Source of the DNA: Rhynchosporium graminicola
Lineage: Eukaryota; Ascomycota; Leotiomycetes; Helotiales; Ploettnerulaceae
DNA length: 64,000 nucleotides
Direction: 5' to 3'
NCBI GenBank assembly: GCA_900074885.1
Contig: FJUW01000050.1
Coordinates: forward strand, 62,001-126,000
Shown in pieces: positions 10,070 through 23,580 of the stretch. The notes beneath the pieces are model-generated. The model was not told where the DNA came from, did not search any database, and worked only from the letters and a program-made list of their open reading frames with translations. The stretch's first letter is position 1. Each line of letters opens with the position of its first letter. Both the position numbers and the translations under genes were made by a program.

Positions 10070-13027
10070 GATTAATAGTTATTAGGAATACTATCTCGCG
10101 AGTTAATAGAAGCTACTTTAGGTATAAATATAGCTATTATACTATTTCGGAAGCGCTAATAGTAATAAAGACTACCTTCTCGTGCGCTCAGACCTCTCTA
10201 AGAGCTTCTTACGCTAGAGATTTATATAATCAGCGGCTTAGCTTTCTATCTCTTATATAAACGCTAGAAGTCTTCTAACGATAAGATCTTCTCTACTTCT
10301 CTCCACGAGATAGATAAGCTTCTTAACGACCGAATCGCAGATTAGTAACGTAATACTACTATCATATCTTTAACTATCGACCTTACAGAACGCTATAAAA
10401 CCGCTTAGTAATTTACTATTAGCTTAAGCGAATTAGATTCAGAACTACAGATTCCTTACGAGTATAGCTAGTAAGCATATGTCTTTTCTAAGGAAGCTAG
10501 CGATATTCTCCCTCCTTATCGTTTATGCGATTACTGAATTAAGCTTAAGGAAGGGGCCGAAAAGAGCCTTAAATACTCCCTCTTATATAAGATATCAGCT
10601 AAGGAACTTGAAGTAGTAAAGGCGTATATTACTAATAACTTAGCTAAAGGTTTTATTAAACTTTCTCAAGTACTATACGCTATACCTATTCTTTTCGTTA
10701 AGAAAGCTAATAGAAGTCTATAGTTCTATATAGACTTTCGTATGCTTAATAACCTCACGAGGAAGGATTAATACCTATTACTATTAATCGACGAAACGCT
10801 AGCTAGAATCTCTACTACTAAGATCTTTACTAAACTGGATATTCGCTAAGCTTTCTACCGAATTCGAATAGATCTAGCCTCCGAAGAGTATACGACCTTC
10901 CGAACCTGCTACGGAGCGTATAAATATAAGGTGCTACTATTCGGTCTAACTAACAGCCTTATAACGTACTAGCGGTATATGAATAATATCTTATTCGATT
11001 ACCTGGACGACTTCTGTATAGTATATTTAGACGATATTCTGATCTACTCTAACGACTTACTATAATATTAATTATATATATATAAGGTACTATAACGATT
11101 ATAAGACGCTAGATTATAAGCCGACCTTAAGAAGTATGAATTTAATATTACTCGTACTAAATACCTTAGATTTATTATCTCTACTTCTAGAATCGAGGTA
11201 GACCCTAAAAAGGTTAATATCGTATGATCTTAGAACTACTTAACTATAGTTAAGGGCGTATAATCGTTCTTAGGTTTTTATAACTTCTACTAGCGATTTA
11301 TTAAAGACTATAGAATAATCGCGAAACCTCTTATATAACTTACTAAAAACAACGTATTATTTCGGTTCGCTAGAGAGTATAAAGATACCTTTAATCACCT
11401 AAAGCACGCTCTTACTTCGGTATTACTCCTCTATTACTATTAGTAAGATCTATCTTATATAATCGAAATAGACGCTAGTAATAGAGTAATAGTAGGTATG
11501 CTATCGTAATAGTATAATAAAGACTAGTTTCTAGTAGCTTACTTCTCTAAGACTATACTAGTAGCCGAGCTTAATTACGCTATCTACGATAAGGAAATAC
11601 TCGTAATTATATAATCTTTTAGTAACTAGAGATCTGAACTCGTAGGCGTACTATATTAGACCCGCGTTATTACTAATTATAAAGCTCTTAAGTACTTTAT
11701 AACCTCTAAGTAGTTAAACGCACGATAAGTACGATAAGTAGAGCTACTCGCAGATTATAACTTCATGATCACCTATCGACCTGGGAAGTATAATCTACTT
11801 ACTAACGCTCTCTCTTGTAAAACAGATAAATTAGACGATTAAAATAACGCTAAAAGAGCTTAACGTTTATAATAACTACTACGCGAAGACTAAATCGATC
11901 TAGTACTATTTATAAGTAACCTCCGGAATAGTTCTGACTCTATAGATAGCTTTGAACTTATTAACGCCTTAGAAATCGCTAACTTATCGCTAGTTTTCTC
12001 TATAGTATAATAAGTACTCGATGCTAATCGTATTATACTATTACTCTAAGTACTGCGAAAATAAGCTCTTTCCGCTACTCCTAGAAAACTGATTATAGAA
12101 AAAGATCTTCTACTCTATGAAAGAAGATTAGTTATACTTAATGTTTTATATCTTCGCACGCTACTTATACGCGAAGTATACGACTAATTAGAGACCGCCT
12201 ATCTAAGTGCAAAGAAGACCTTATAACTCTTATTATTATAGTACTACTAGTACGGAATCGCTTTAACTATTAATTAGTACTACTATAACTACTATACTTA
12301 CTAACGAATTCAAGTGCTACGAGATAAGAAGCCCGGACTCCTATAGCTCTTACTAATACTATCATATCTATAGGAGTATATTATAGTCGATTACTATAGC
12401 TTTAATTGCGATAAATATAGTTACGATAATATCCTTATATTTATAGATCGTTTTAGTAAATAAGCAATTAGTATCCTATGCCGAAAGACCTCTAATACGC
12501 GCGACCTTGTAAAGCTCTACTTATACTACGTATACTACTATTTCGGAGCTCTACTAACTATTACGTCTAATAGAGGGCCTTAATTCGTTTCACTCTTTTA
12601 GATAGCTATTTATATAATTCTAAGTACTAAAAGATAGCTTTCTTCGGTAGACTACCCCTAAACAGATAGCTAGATAGAAATCTATAACTAATACCTCTAG
12701 TGCTAATTATGACCTTTTATCTCTTACTATTAAGATAACTAGTCGGAATTCTTACTTATTATAGACTACGCTTAGATAACTCTCCCTTACGACTCCCTTA
12801 GAGGTCTCTTACCCTTCGAGGTAGTATATAGTTACGCTCCGCGCGTCGATTAGAATTGGAATTCTGATTTACTTAACTTAGCTACTCCTTCTAATAAGCT
12901 AAATACTTAATAAGCTATCGAATACGCTAGCTGACTACGAGCTATATGGACTACTGCTTAATTAAGCCTCTTACGCGTATAAGCTAAGATATCCCGATCT
13001 TATAATTACTCACGCTATAAAGTCGAC
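10070..13027 (+). pseudogene. gypsy-A pol, second part: RT, RNase H, integrase
   Basis: Plus-strand reading shows a gypsy RT at about 10560-11060 (AKELEVVKAYI, FVKKANRSL, YIDFRMLNN, and the catalytic YLDDILIYS box at 11023-11050). RNase H follows at about 11450-11830 (EIDAS, YDKEILVI, TNYKALKYF, ADYNFMITYRPGKYN) and integrase at about 12180-13020. The frame breaks at TCGAC (13023-13027), where gypsy-B1 is inserted, and resumes at 31973. Many in-frame TAA/TAG stops; not functional. Confidence 0.9.
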
Positions 13028-13295
13028 TGTGACGATAGCTCACCTGAATATCACATGAGAAGAAGGATAGATAATAGGGCCTAAGTTCACAGGTATCCCG
13101 GCAGAACTAGTATCCGATCTAGTATAGTATCGGACTAGTACTAGTATATATATATAAGGTGCCTTATACTCTATTTCTCTTCTTCTTCTTTCCTTATCTT
13201 TTTATTTTCTTTATAGTAGACTATATAAGATTACTTTTAGCCTCTCTACTCGTTTATTCTTACTTATATACCGCCTTAAGTCTTATATTATTATA
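13028..13295 (+). repeat. 5' LTR of gypsy-B1
   Basis: 268 bp, one of four copies of this LTR in the window (others 16544-16811, 27438-27705, 31705-31972). Preceded by TCGAC. Confidence 0.94.
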
Positions 13296-13339
13296 TTAAA
13301 TAAAAAGATTAAGATAGCCGGAGATAGCTTACTATAATA

Positions 13340-16300
13340 TCTTACTACTAAGTTAGTTATTCGATAACTACTTATATATAGCCGAGATACTAGAGATCTC
13401 TCAGATAACTATAAATTAGGGTTTAATTTAGCTTATCGCAAATAGTATAATAGAAGAGGTTTTCGCTAATACTCTTTTAATAACTCCCTTAGTATAAAGG
13501 AATTATAGATAGATTTTAAAGAAAGTATAATAAATACCCCGGAACTTTAACCTCTACGTATCGCCGCCGAAATAGCCCTAATATACCCCTTTTTTAAGCT
13601 ATTATTATAGCTCTTAACTAATAAACTAGAGACTTCTCTAGTTCTAGAGGAACTTAATACGATTCTTCCTACTCTACCTCTAAACCTAATCTATTATACT
13701 TTTCTTTACTCTAAATATCTCTTACTCTAGAGAATATTAATACTTTATTAAGGAAGTACTAACTAATAGAGAAAAGAAAATAAAAGCGAAATTTACTAAG
13801 AGTATAATCGCTAAGTACTCCTATTACTATAGGTGACTCGAACCTAATCTATTCCTTCTTATAATAATTAGTAGACTAAGAGGAAAAGAATAACTCTCTA
13901 GAAGATACTATAGATAAATTAATCTCTATATAAGATAAGTTCCTTATAAGGGTCCCTCGCTTATCTTCGACTCTCCTATTAGAACTAATACTATAATCTC
14001 CGCGTATTCTAGAGTTTAATAAGCTAATAAACTCTATTCTAATACGTAGTACTAAGAGAGAAGATATTATTTCTAATAAACTATCTCTTTCTCCTAGCGC
14101 CGAATCAGTAGAGTTATACCTTAGGAAGTCTTATCTTACTAAGAAGATCTTACCCCTAGATAATAGATCGGACTCTACTTTCCTCTAATAGAGAGTATTA
14201 ATACGAGACTAGCTAGCTATAAACGCTAACTATTACCTTACGGACTTCTCTTAGCGCGTTCTCGTATAGGAGCTAGTTACTAGATTAGCTAAAGAGTATC
14301 TTATACCTTAGTATCTTACTAACGAGTTTAAAACTAGCGATAAAATAATCTCCTTATTAGAGGAGAACTTTCTTATTAGTTTAGAGGAAGATAATTATTA
14401 TAACGCTTTCTATTACTTAGAAATATAATAACTTAGCTATATACGCGAGACTTTCGCTGAGTTTTATAATCGATTTTAAAGCGCTATTATCTAAAGTAAA
14501 GTTAAAAAGAAAGAGTAGTTCTTCTATATATAAGATAAGATTATATTATCTTTATACGCTTTAACTCTTATTATTAAACTAATATAGAATAAGGATTATA
14601 CTTCTATAGTTAGATCTTTACTTTCTTTTAATACTAAGTATCGCTATAACTCAGAATATACTTATCCCGAGAAAGCTACTACCTAAGTATAGTACTATAA
14701 GCCTACTATTATTACTACGATTATTACTAGTTCTACCTCTTACTAGTCCTTAAGCTTAGCTCCTCGATAAACTACTCTTATACTATATATATATATTTCT
14801 ACTCTAGTATAAGCTAGTACTCCCTCCGCGCTAAAACGCCTTACTACCTCGACCGGAGAACCCCTTAAGTATTATAGTTATAAATAGCTCGGTTATATTA
14901 AGCTAGACTACTTTAACTTACTTAAAGTTTAATTAATTAACGAATTTCTAGAAGAAAAGAGAGTAGCTAAGGAAATAATAGAAGATATATCCTCCGAATC
15001 TAGACTAATACTAGAGGGAAATAATAAGGCTTAAGTAAAAACTCCTTCCTAGGTCTATATAAGTATAATCTCTCTAATCTTAACTTTAACTCTCTAATAG
15101 AAAGTAAGTAATTTATATACCTAATTATAGTTAGTATAAATAGGCTAGGAGTCTCTATAAATAGCTTAATTAATACTAGAGTAAATAGTTATTTATTTAT
15201 TAATTATACTCTTACTAAACGACTATTAGGGGCTCTTAGTATTAAAATCGAGCTACTACCTTATTTTATTCTAATACGTAGTTTCTAATAGTTTATTAGA
15301 ACTTATATTACTTATTTTATAAATTTATACTTTTCTATTAATAGTAAGTATATTTATAATTACTCTTTTATTCTCCTCGATTTAGGATAATAAGATATAA
15401 TTATTAGTATTAAATAGATATAACGATTTCAAGTTAAGCTAGATACGCTCTACTATAAGCTACTATAGTCGGAATATTATCTAGCTACTTTCTAATATAA
15501 TAAGAAGATAATTATAATTCTATTATCTTATAAACTTAGTATTAATTAATCTTACTAAATCGACGCTAATACGCAGGACTTAGCTATAAACTAGCTAGAC
15601 TAACGCTGATTATACTAAATAATAGCGATATAGTATATTAATATATTATCCTTATTATTTAACTTATTTCCGCTTATTACTAAGAAATCGGAACTCCTTT
15701 CCGCTTCGAATTTATTAAGAAAAGTACTTACGCCGAAACCCTACTATAAGTGCTCCTCTTAACCTCTAAGGATCTAGAAACTAGTTCCGATTTACTAAAT
15801 TAATACTATAGCTTTTTACTTTAATATAAAATATAAAAGTTCCGAATTATTCTTTATTAGTATCTATAAGATAAATTACTTCTTATAAGACTATCTAAAT
15901 AATAACTCTCCTAAGGATCTTAATACCGAACGACTTATAGCTAAAAAGCTATCAGAATAGTATTATACTCTTAAGGAAGCCTTTTCTAAGCAGGATTCTA
16001 ATATTCTTCTGCCTTATTACTTATACAATTATAGAATTATCTTAGAAGAACTATTACCTAATATATATTCGCTCTTATATTAGTAATCTATAGATAAATT
16101 ATAAGTAACTAAGGAGTACCTTATAAAGAACTTAGATAAAGGATTTATTAAATCTAGCTAAAGTTCCTTTATATTACTTATACTATTCGTTAAGAAAGCT
16201 AATAAAGGATTACGCTTCTATATCGACTATTATAAGCTTAATACGATTACTCGAAAGGATTCTTACTTAATACTTAAGATTAATAAGCTCTTAACTTATA

Positions 16301-16543
16301 TATCTAAAGTAGTAATCTTTACTAAACTAGATATCTAAATAGTATTTAACTATATCTATATAGACCTCGAATCTGAGGAGTATACTACTTTCTGAACTCG
16401 CTTCGGATCCTATAAATATAAAGTACTACTTTTTAAGCTCTATAATAGACCTAGTACGTACTAGCGATATATAAATAATATATTACTAGATTACCTAGAT
16501 AATTTCTATATAGCTTACCTAGATAATATTCTTATATACTCGG
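13340..16543 (+). pseudogene. gypsy-B1 gag-pol, 5' part
   Basis: Gag occupies about 13340-15060 and ends with a degraded CCHC knuckle near 14866-14920 (YYSYKQLGYIKLDYFNLPK, where TGT to TAT changes removed cysteines). Protease follows near 15130-15400 and RT from about 16110. The sequence stops right after the catalytic box YLDNILIYS at 16516-16542, where gypsy-B2 is inserted; the D-to-N change and the stops are RIP products. It continues at 27706. Confidence 0.87.
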
Positions 16544-16811
16544 TATAACGATAACTCACCTGAATATTATATAAGAAGAAGGATAGTTAATAGGGCCTAA
16601 GTTCATAAGTATCCCAGTAGAACTAGTATCTAACTCAGTATAGTATCGGATTAGTACTAGTATATATATATAAGGTACTTTATACTCTATTTCTCTTCTT
16701 CTTCCTTCCTTATCTTTTTATTTCCTTTATAGTAGATTATATAAGATCGCTCTTAGCTTCTCTACTTATTTATTCTTACTTATATACTACCTTAAGTCTT
16801 ATATTATTATA
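16544..16811 (+). repeat. 5' LTR of gypsy-B2
   Basis: 268 bp; begins TATAACGATAACTC, the RIP-changed form of TGTGACGATAGCTC. Preceded by CTCGG. Confidence 0.93.
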
Positions 16812-16879
16812 TTAAATAAAAAGATTAAGATAGCCGGAGATAGCTTATTATAATATCTTACTACTAAGTTAGTTATTCG

Positions 16880-19800
16880 ATAACTACTTATATATAGCTA
16901 AGATACTAGAGATCTCTTAGATAACTATAAATTAGGATTTAATTTAGCTTATCGTAAATAGTATAATAGAAGAAGTCTTCGCTAATACTCTTTTAATAAC
17001 CCCTTTAGTATAAAGGAATTATAGATAGATTTTAAAGAAAATATAATAAATACCTCGGAACTTTAACTTTTATATATCGCCGCTGAAATAGTCCTAATAT
17101 ATCCCTTTTTAAGCTACTATTATAGCTCTTAACTAATAAACTAGAGACTTTTCTAGTTCTAAGAGAACCTAACGCGATCCCTCCCGCTCTACCTCCGAAC
17201 TTAATCTATTATACTTTTCCTTACTCTAAATATCTTTTACTCTAAAGAATATTAATACCTTATTAAGGAAGTACTAACTAAGAGGGAAAGGAAAATAAAA
17301 GCGAAATCTACTAGGAATATAATTACTAAGTACTCCTATTACTATAGGTAACTCGAACCTGATTTATTCCCTCTTATAATAATTAGCGGACTAAGAGGAA
17401 AAGAATAACTCTCTAGAAGATACTATAGATAAACTAATCTCTATATAAGATAAGTTCTTTATAAGGGTCCCTTACTTATCTTCGACTCTCTTACTAGAAC
17501 TAATATTATAATCTCCGCGTATTCTAAAGTTTAATAAGCTAATAAACTCTATTCTAATATATAGTACTAAGAGAGAAGATATTATTCCTAATAAACTATC
17601 TCTTTCTCTCGGCGCCGAATCGATAGAATTACGCCCTAGGAAGTCTTATCTTACTAAGAAGATCTTACCCCTAGATAATAAATCAGACTTTATTTTCCTC
17701 TAATAGAGAGTATCGATATAAGACTAGCTAGCTATAAATACTAATTACTATCCTATAGACTTCTCCTAGCGTATTCTCGTATAAGAGCTAGTTACTAGAT
17801 TAGCTAAGGAATATCTTATACTTTAGTACTTTACTAATAAGTTTAAAACTAGCGATAAAATAATCTCTTTATTAGAGAAGAACTTTCTTACTAGTTTAAA
17901 GGAAGATAATTATTATAACGCTTTCTACTACTTAGAAATATAATAACTTAGCTATATACGCGAGACTTTCGCTGAGTTTTATAGTCGATTTTAAAGCGCT
18001 ACTATCTAAAGTAAGGTTAAAAAGAAGAAGTAGTTCTTCTATATATAAGATAAGATTATATTATTCTTACGCGCTTTAACTCTTATTATTAAATTAATAT
18101 AGAATAAGGATTATACTTCTATAGTTAGATCCTTACTTTCTTTTAATACTAAGTATTACTATAACTTAGAACGTACTTATCCTAAGAAAGCTATTACCCC
18201 GGTATAGTACTATAAGCTTACTATTACTACTACGACTTCTACTAGTTCTACCTCTTATTAGTCCTTAAGCTTAGCTCTTTAATAAACTACTCCTATACTA
18301 TATGTACGTACTTCTACTCTAGTATAAGCTAGTACTTCCTCCGCGCTAAAACGCCTTATTACCTCGACTAGAGAACCTCTTAAGTATTATAGTTATAGAT
18401 AGCTCAGTTATATTAAGCTAGACTGCCCTAACTCGCTTAAGGTTTAATTAATCGACGAATTTCCGGAAGAGGATTAAGTAACTAAGGAAGTAATAGAAAA
18501 TATACCCTCCGAATCTAGACTAATACTAGAGGGAAACGATAAGGCTTAGATAAAAACTCTTTCCTAGGTTTATATAAGTATAATCTCTCTAATCTAGACC
18601 TTAACTCTCTAATAAGAGGTAAGTAATTTATATACTTAACTATAGTTAGTATAAATAAGCCAGGAGTCTCTATAAATAGCCTAATTAATACCGGAGCGAA
18701 TAGTTATCTATTTATTAATTATACTCTTACCGGACGACTATCGGGAGCTCTCGGTATTAAAATCGAGTTACTACCCTATTCTATTCTAATATATAAGTTC
18801 TAATAATCTATTAGAACTTATATTACCTATTTTATATATTTATACTTTTCTATTAATAGTAGGCGTATTTATAACTACTCTTTTATTCTTCTCGATTTAG
18901 GATAGTAAGATATAATTATTAGTATTAAATAGATACGACGTTTTCAAGTTAAGCTAGATATACTCTACTATAAGCTTCTATAGCTAGAACGCTATTTAGC
19001 TACCTTCTGATACGATAAGGAGATAATTATAACTCTATTACTTCGTAAACTTAGTATTAATTAATCTTATTAAATTAATACTAATACGCGGGACTTAGCT
19101 ATAAACTAGCTAGACTAATAGTAATTATACTAAATAGTAGTAATACGATATATTAATATATTATCCTTACTCTTTAACTTATTTCCGCTTATCGCTAAGG
19201 AATCCGAACTCTTTTCCGCTTTAACTTTATCGAGAAAGGTACTTATACCGAAACTTTATTATAAGTACTCCTCTTAACTTCTAAGGATCTAGAAACTAGT
19301 TCTAATTTACTAAATTAGTACTATAGCTTTTTATTTTAATATAAAACGTAAAAGTTCCGAATTATTCTTTATTAGTATCTATAAGATAGACCGCCTCTTA
19401 TAAGACTATCTAAATAATAACTCTCCTAAGGATCCTAATACTAAATGACTCGTAGCTAAAAAGCTACTAGAATAGTACTATACTCTTAAGGAAGCTTTTT
19501 CTAAGCGGGATTCTAATATTCTTCTATTATATCGCTTATATGATTATAAAATTATTCTAAAAGAACTATTACCTAACGTATATTCGCTCTTATATCGGTA
19601 ATCTATAGACGAACTATAAGTAACTAAGGAGTACCTTATAGAGAACTTAGATAAGGGATTTATCGAATCTAGCTAAAGTCCCTTTATATTACTTATACTA
19701 TTTATTAAGAAAGCTAATAAAGGATTACGCTTCTATATCGATTATTATAAGCTTAATACGATCACTCGAAAGGATTCCTACCTAATACCTAAGATCGATA

Positions 19801-22540
19801 AGCTTTTAACTCGTATATCTAAAGTAGTAATCTTTACTAAACTAGATATCCGAGTAGTATTTAACTATATTTATATAGACCCCGAATCCGAGGAGTATAC
19901 TACCTTCCGAACTCGCTTCGGATCCTATAAATATAAAGTATTACCTTTTAAGCTCTATAACGGACTTAGTACGTACTAGCGATATATGAATAATATACTA
20001 TTAGACTACTTAGATAATTTCTATATAGCTTATCTAGATAATATTCTTATATACTCAGAAACGCTCTAGGAATATAAGAAATATATTAAATTAGTATTAT
20101 AATACTTAATAGATACTAGACTTTAAGTAGATATTAAGAAAAGCGAATTCTATATTACTCGGACTAAATACCTTAGATATATTATTATTACTAATAGAAT
20201 CGAGCTAGATCCTGAGAAAGTAGTATTATTAGTAAACTAGAAGTACCCCGAAACGGTAATAGCTATAAAATCCTTCTTAGGATTCTATAAGTTCTACTAT
20301 TAATTTATTCGGAATTTCGGCCTTATTACTAAACCTCTCTTAATACTTATTTAGCTTATAGTACTATAGAATTTTACTAACAATTATAAGAAGTCCTTTG
20401 ACGATTTACGTTAATAGCTACTATTAGTATAGAAACTATACTATTTCGACTCTGAATTATAAACTAAACTAGAAACTAATACCTCTAATAGTATAATAGC
20501 TAGAGTTATCTTCTAATTATATAAAGATGACTAGTAGTATCTAATTAGATTCTACTCTTATATTCTTAATAGATATAAACTAAACTAGGAGATTTATAAT
20601 AAGGAGCTATACGCTATTATTAAGTCTTTCCGGAAATAAAGACTAGAACTTATATCTCTATAACGCTATACTAGTGTATATACGGACTATCGATCCTTAG
20701 AGTACTTTATAACTACTAAGGTCCTAACTAGTAAGTAAGCTAGATAGATAGAATTCCTTTCTGAATTTAACTTTCAAATTATATATATACTTAGTAAAGA
20801 TAATACTAAAGCTAATATTCTTAGCTATAAGGAATAAGATCTAAGGATATAGGAATAATAGAAACAGGATAATAGATCTCAGGTTTTATTACCTTTAGAC
20901 TACTTAGACTTTAGGATTAATACAGAACTAGCTAAGTATTATATCGATTAAGTTAGTTATATATACTTAATATCGCTAGGGATTAATACGCTACCGGAAC
21001 TCGTATATAACTCCTTTAATTTAATCGAGAAACTATACTAATTTAACTAAGAATTATTCTCTAATAAACAGAATATATTAAGAGATAGCTATACTATTAA
21101 TAATAATTTACTATTTTATAATAGTTATCTATACGTATAACGCTATACTCCGCTATATACTTGTTTAATTAGCGAAGTCTATAATTAAGTTTCTTCTACT
21201 TATTTAAATACTCGTAAGACTACTGAAATAATTTCTACTTATTACTACTAGAAAGGACTTATATCGGATATAAAACAGTATACTTATAATTACCGCTCCT
21301 ATTAGTACTCTTATCCGAAATAGATAAAATAGTAAGGATTCCTCTACTTATTACTAGTACTTAGCTACCTTATATAGTACTTAGCTATAGATTTTAAGGA
21401 TTTCTCGCCTAATAACTAAGGATTTAATAGGATATTAGTATTTATTAATTACCTAAGGAAAGACTCTATATTAATACTATACTATTATAATATAGATACT
21501 TATAAGATAGTAATATTATTTATCTAATAGATATATTATTTCGGATATACTCCTAAGTTAATTATATCTAACTAAGGAGCTTAGCTAGTCTTATTTTTCT
21601 AATAAGAGTTTTACTATATAATTAGAGTTAAAGTTAAGCTCTCTATCTCCTTCTACTAGTAAACTAATAGATAAATAGAGATTATAAACTAATATATTAA
21701 TTAACGCTTTAGACCTTTTATTAATTACTACTAGAGTAACTAGAGCGAACTACTACTAATAATAGACTACGCTTAAGTAATCTTACCTTACGACTCTATC
21801 GGTATAGCGCTATATACCTTTAAATATAGTATATTACTATAGAATAGCTAGGACTAGAAGTAACTTACTAGATTAATACTATAAGAGAAGCTTAATTATA
21901 CTAATACTAAATCTTTAGCTAAACGTACTAAATCCGCTATCGAGGTTATAAAAGCTAATATATTAGCTACTTAGTATAAGATAAGCGTTATAACTAACCT
22001 GAAACAGTATAATATCGACTAGGAAGTTAGAGATAAGGTATTTCTCTCTATAAAGAACCTTAAGAATTACTAGTTAAGTAAGAAGCTATCTAGTCTCTAG
22101 GTAAGACTATACTAGGTCTTAGCTAAGATCGGATACTCTTATAAGCTAGATTTACTCCCGGGATCTTCTATTTATAATATATTCGCTTCCGAATTACTCT
22201 TTAAAGACTCGGATAACTTATTACTAAGTTAAGAGTTATTAAACTTACCTCTAGAAGTTATTACTACTTAAGAAGAGTAAGAGTTATAAGATATACTTAC
22301 TATATAGCTCCTAAGAGGTAATCTGAAGTATTAGGTTAGTTAGCTAAGCTACGACTCGGACTTAACTTAGTATAACGCTTCTAATCTAATAAGTGCTTTA
22401 TATAAGCTTAGAGACCTCTACGCTACTAACTTAAGTAAACCTAGATCTCTATAGAAACTAGAATAGTAGATTAAAGCTTAAGAAGATAGAATAGATAACT
22501 ATAGTTACTTAAAGGATAATAAGCTATTATAGTTACTAGT
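16880..22540 (+). pseudogene. gypsy-B2 gag-pol (gag, protease, RT, RNase H, integrase, chromodomain)
   Basis: Gag about 16880-18550, with a CCHC knuckle remnant near 18382-18437 (KYYSYRQLSYIKLDCPN). Protease is near 18640-18900. RT runs about 19600-20060 and ends in YLDNILIYSE. RNase H is at about 20450-20830. Integrase lies at about 20950-22150, including a TNRQIEIINQYINQ stretch equal to the usual HPQTDGQTE-xx-NQ motif. A chromodomain-like tail spans about 22270-22480 (LLRGNLKYRVSWLSYDSD when TAG is read as the pre-RIP codon). This is a very common arrangement for fungal gypsy elements. All frames carry stops, so it is inactive. Confidence 0.88.
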
Positions 22541-22589
22541 ATTAGAATTTATTACTAAAGATAATCCCTTAATTATACTTTATAATAAC

Positions 22590-23580
22590 GCTATATCTAA
22601 AACTCTACTTCTTTAACTACTTCTACTTTACTAGCTTTCTCTTCTAAGTTCTCTAGAGCTCTTAGTAATTCTAGAATATCTAGAACTAGAACTACTATAT
22701 CTAACTTCTTACTTAAATCTACTAATATAGCTTTAGTAATAGACTAAGTATAATAGCTAATCTTATAAAGTTTCTTCTTTAGAGAAGGTCCGGGAGTATC
22801 TAGATCTAATACTATCTCTGAACTAGAAGGTAAATTCCTCTTCTTTTTAATATCAGATATTATAGCTTTAAATATAGCTTTCTTCGTAAATTCCTATATA
22901 ATACTATTTAACTCTTTCGTTTACTTTAATACTATTTATATTATTAATTTAGATTTCGCTAAATCTATTATTAAAAGATCTAGATCTTATATTATATTAG
23001 TATTATACTAGTATCTAAGTATTTAAGATCTTAACTTATTACTTTAATAAACTCTAACTTCTTAAATACTTTCTCTATAGAACGCTTTAAAGCTTAAGTC
23101 TCTGCTAATTATATAATAGTAATCTCTAATATAGTAATAAGAGCAGCAGATTTCGTAAGATAATAGATCTAATTAATCGCCTTATAAGTAGCTATAATAC
23201 TACCCCGATTCAGCTTCGCGATCTTAGCTTTACTATTAAGAAGTAACCCGGATAAAATAATATATTCCGTATTAATATAGTTAAGTAACTATAATACGTT
23301 AGTATATATATTTATATTTAGGTTTAAGTAACTTATAAGCTTATAACTACTTTTTAATACCGAATAATACTTATAAAGCTTAGAGTTAAGCTTATTAAAT
23401 AAGTATAAGAGTTCTAAAATAGGAGTATTATTATATTTTATCTTAAGGAAAGCGCGAATATACTATAGGTAATATATACGATATACTACTAAAAGAGTAC
23501 TAGCAGGAACTAGTAAAAGTACTATAGGAGTTAACGTTATAGATCTATAAAACTCTTATACTATACTTAAGGATTATCCC
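22590..23580 (-). pseudogene. Antisense reading frame downstream of gypsy-B integrase (copy 1)
   Basis: On the minus strand two abutting frames read like protein. The upstream part includes FYRSITLTPIVLLLVPASTL, LELLYLFNKLNSKLYKYY and SAALITILEITII; the downstream part includes KRNLPSSSEIVLDLDTPGPS and ILELLRALENLEEKASKVE and ends TAG. The in-frame stops are TAA/TAG, as expected if CAA, CAG or TGG codons were hit by RIP, and are sparser than in other frames. Function not recognised; helical, possibly coiled-coil. The right-hand part of this copy (23020-23793) probably belongs to gypsy-B1 because of the assembly problem. Confidence 0.5.

Noticed and set aside
10054..10260. 68-codon open frame at the LARD-like/gypsy-A junction
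   Set aside because: It spans the LTR end and target duplication, so it is a chance frame across an insertion boundary.
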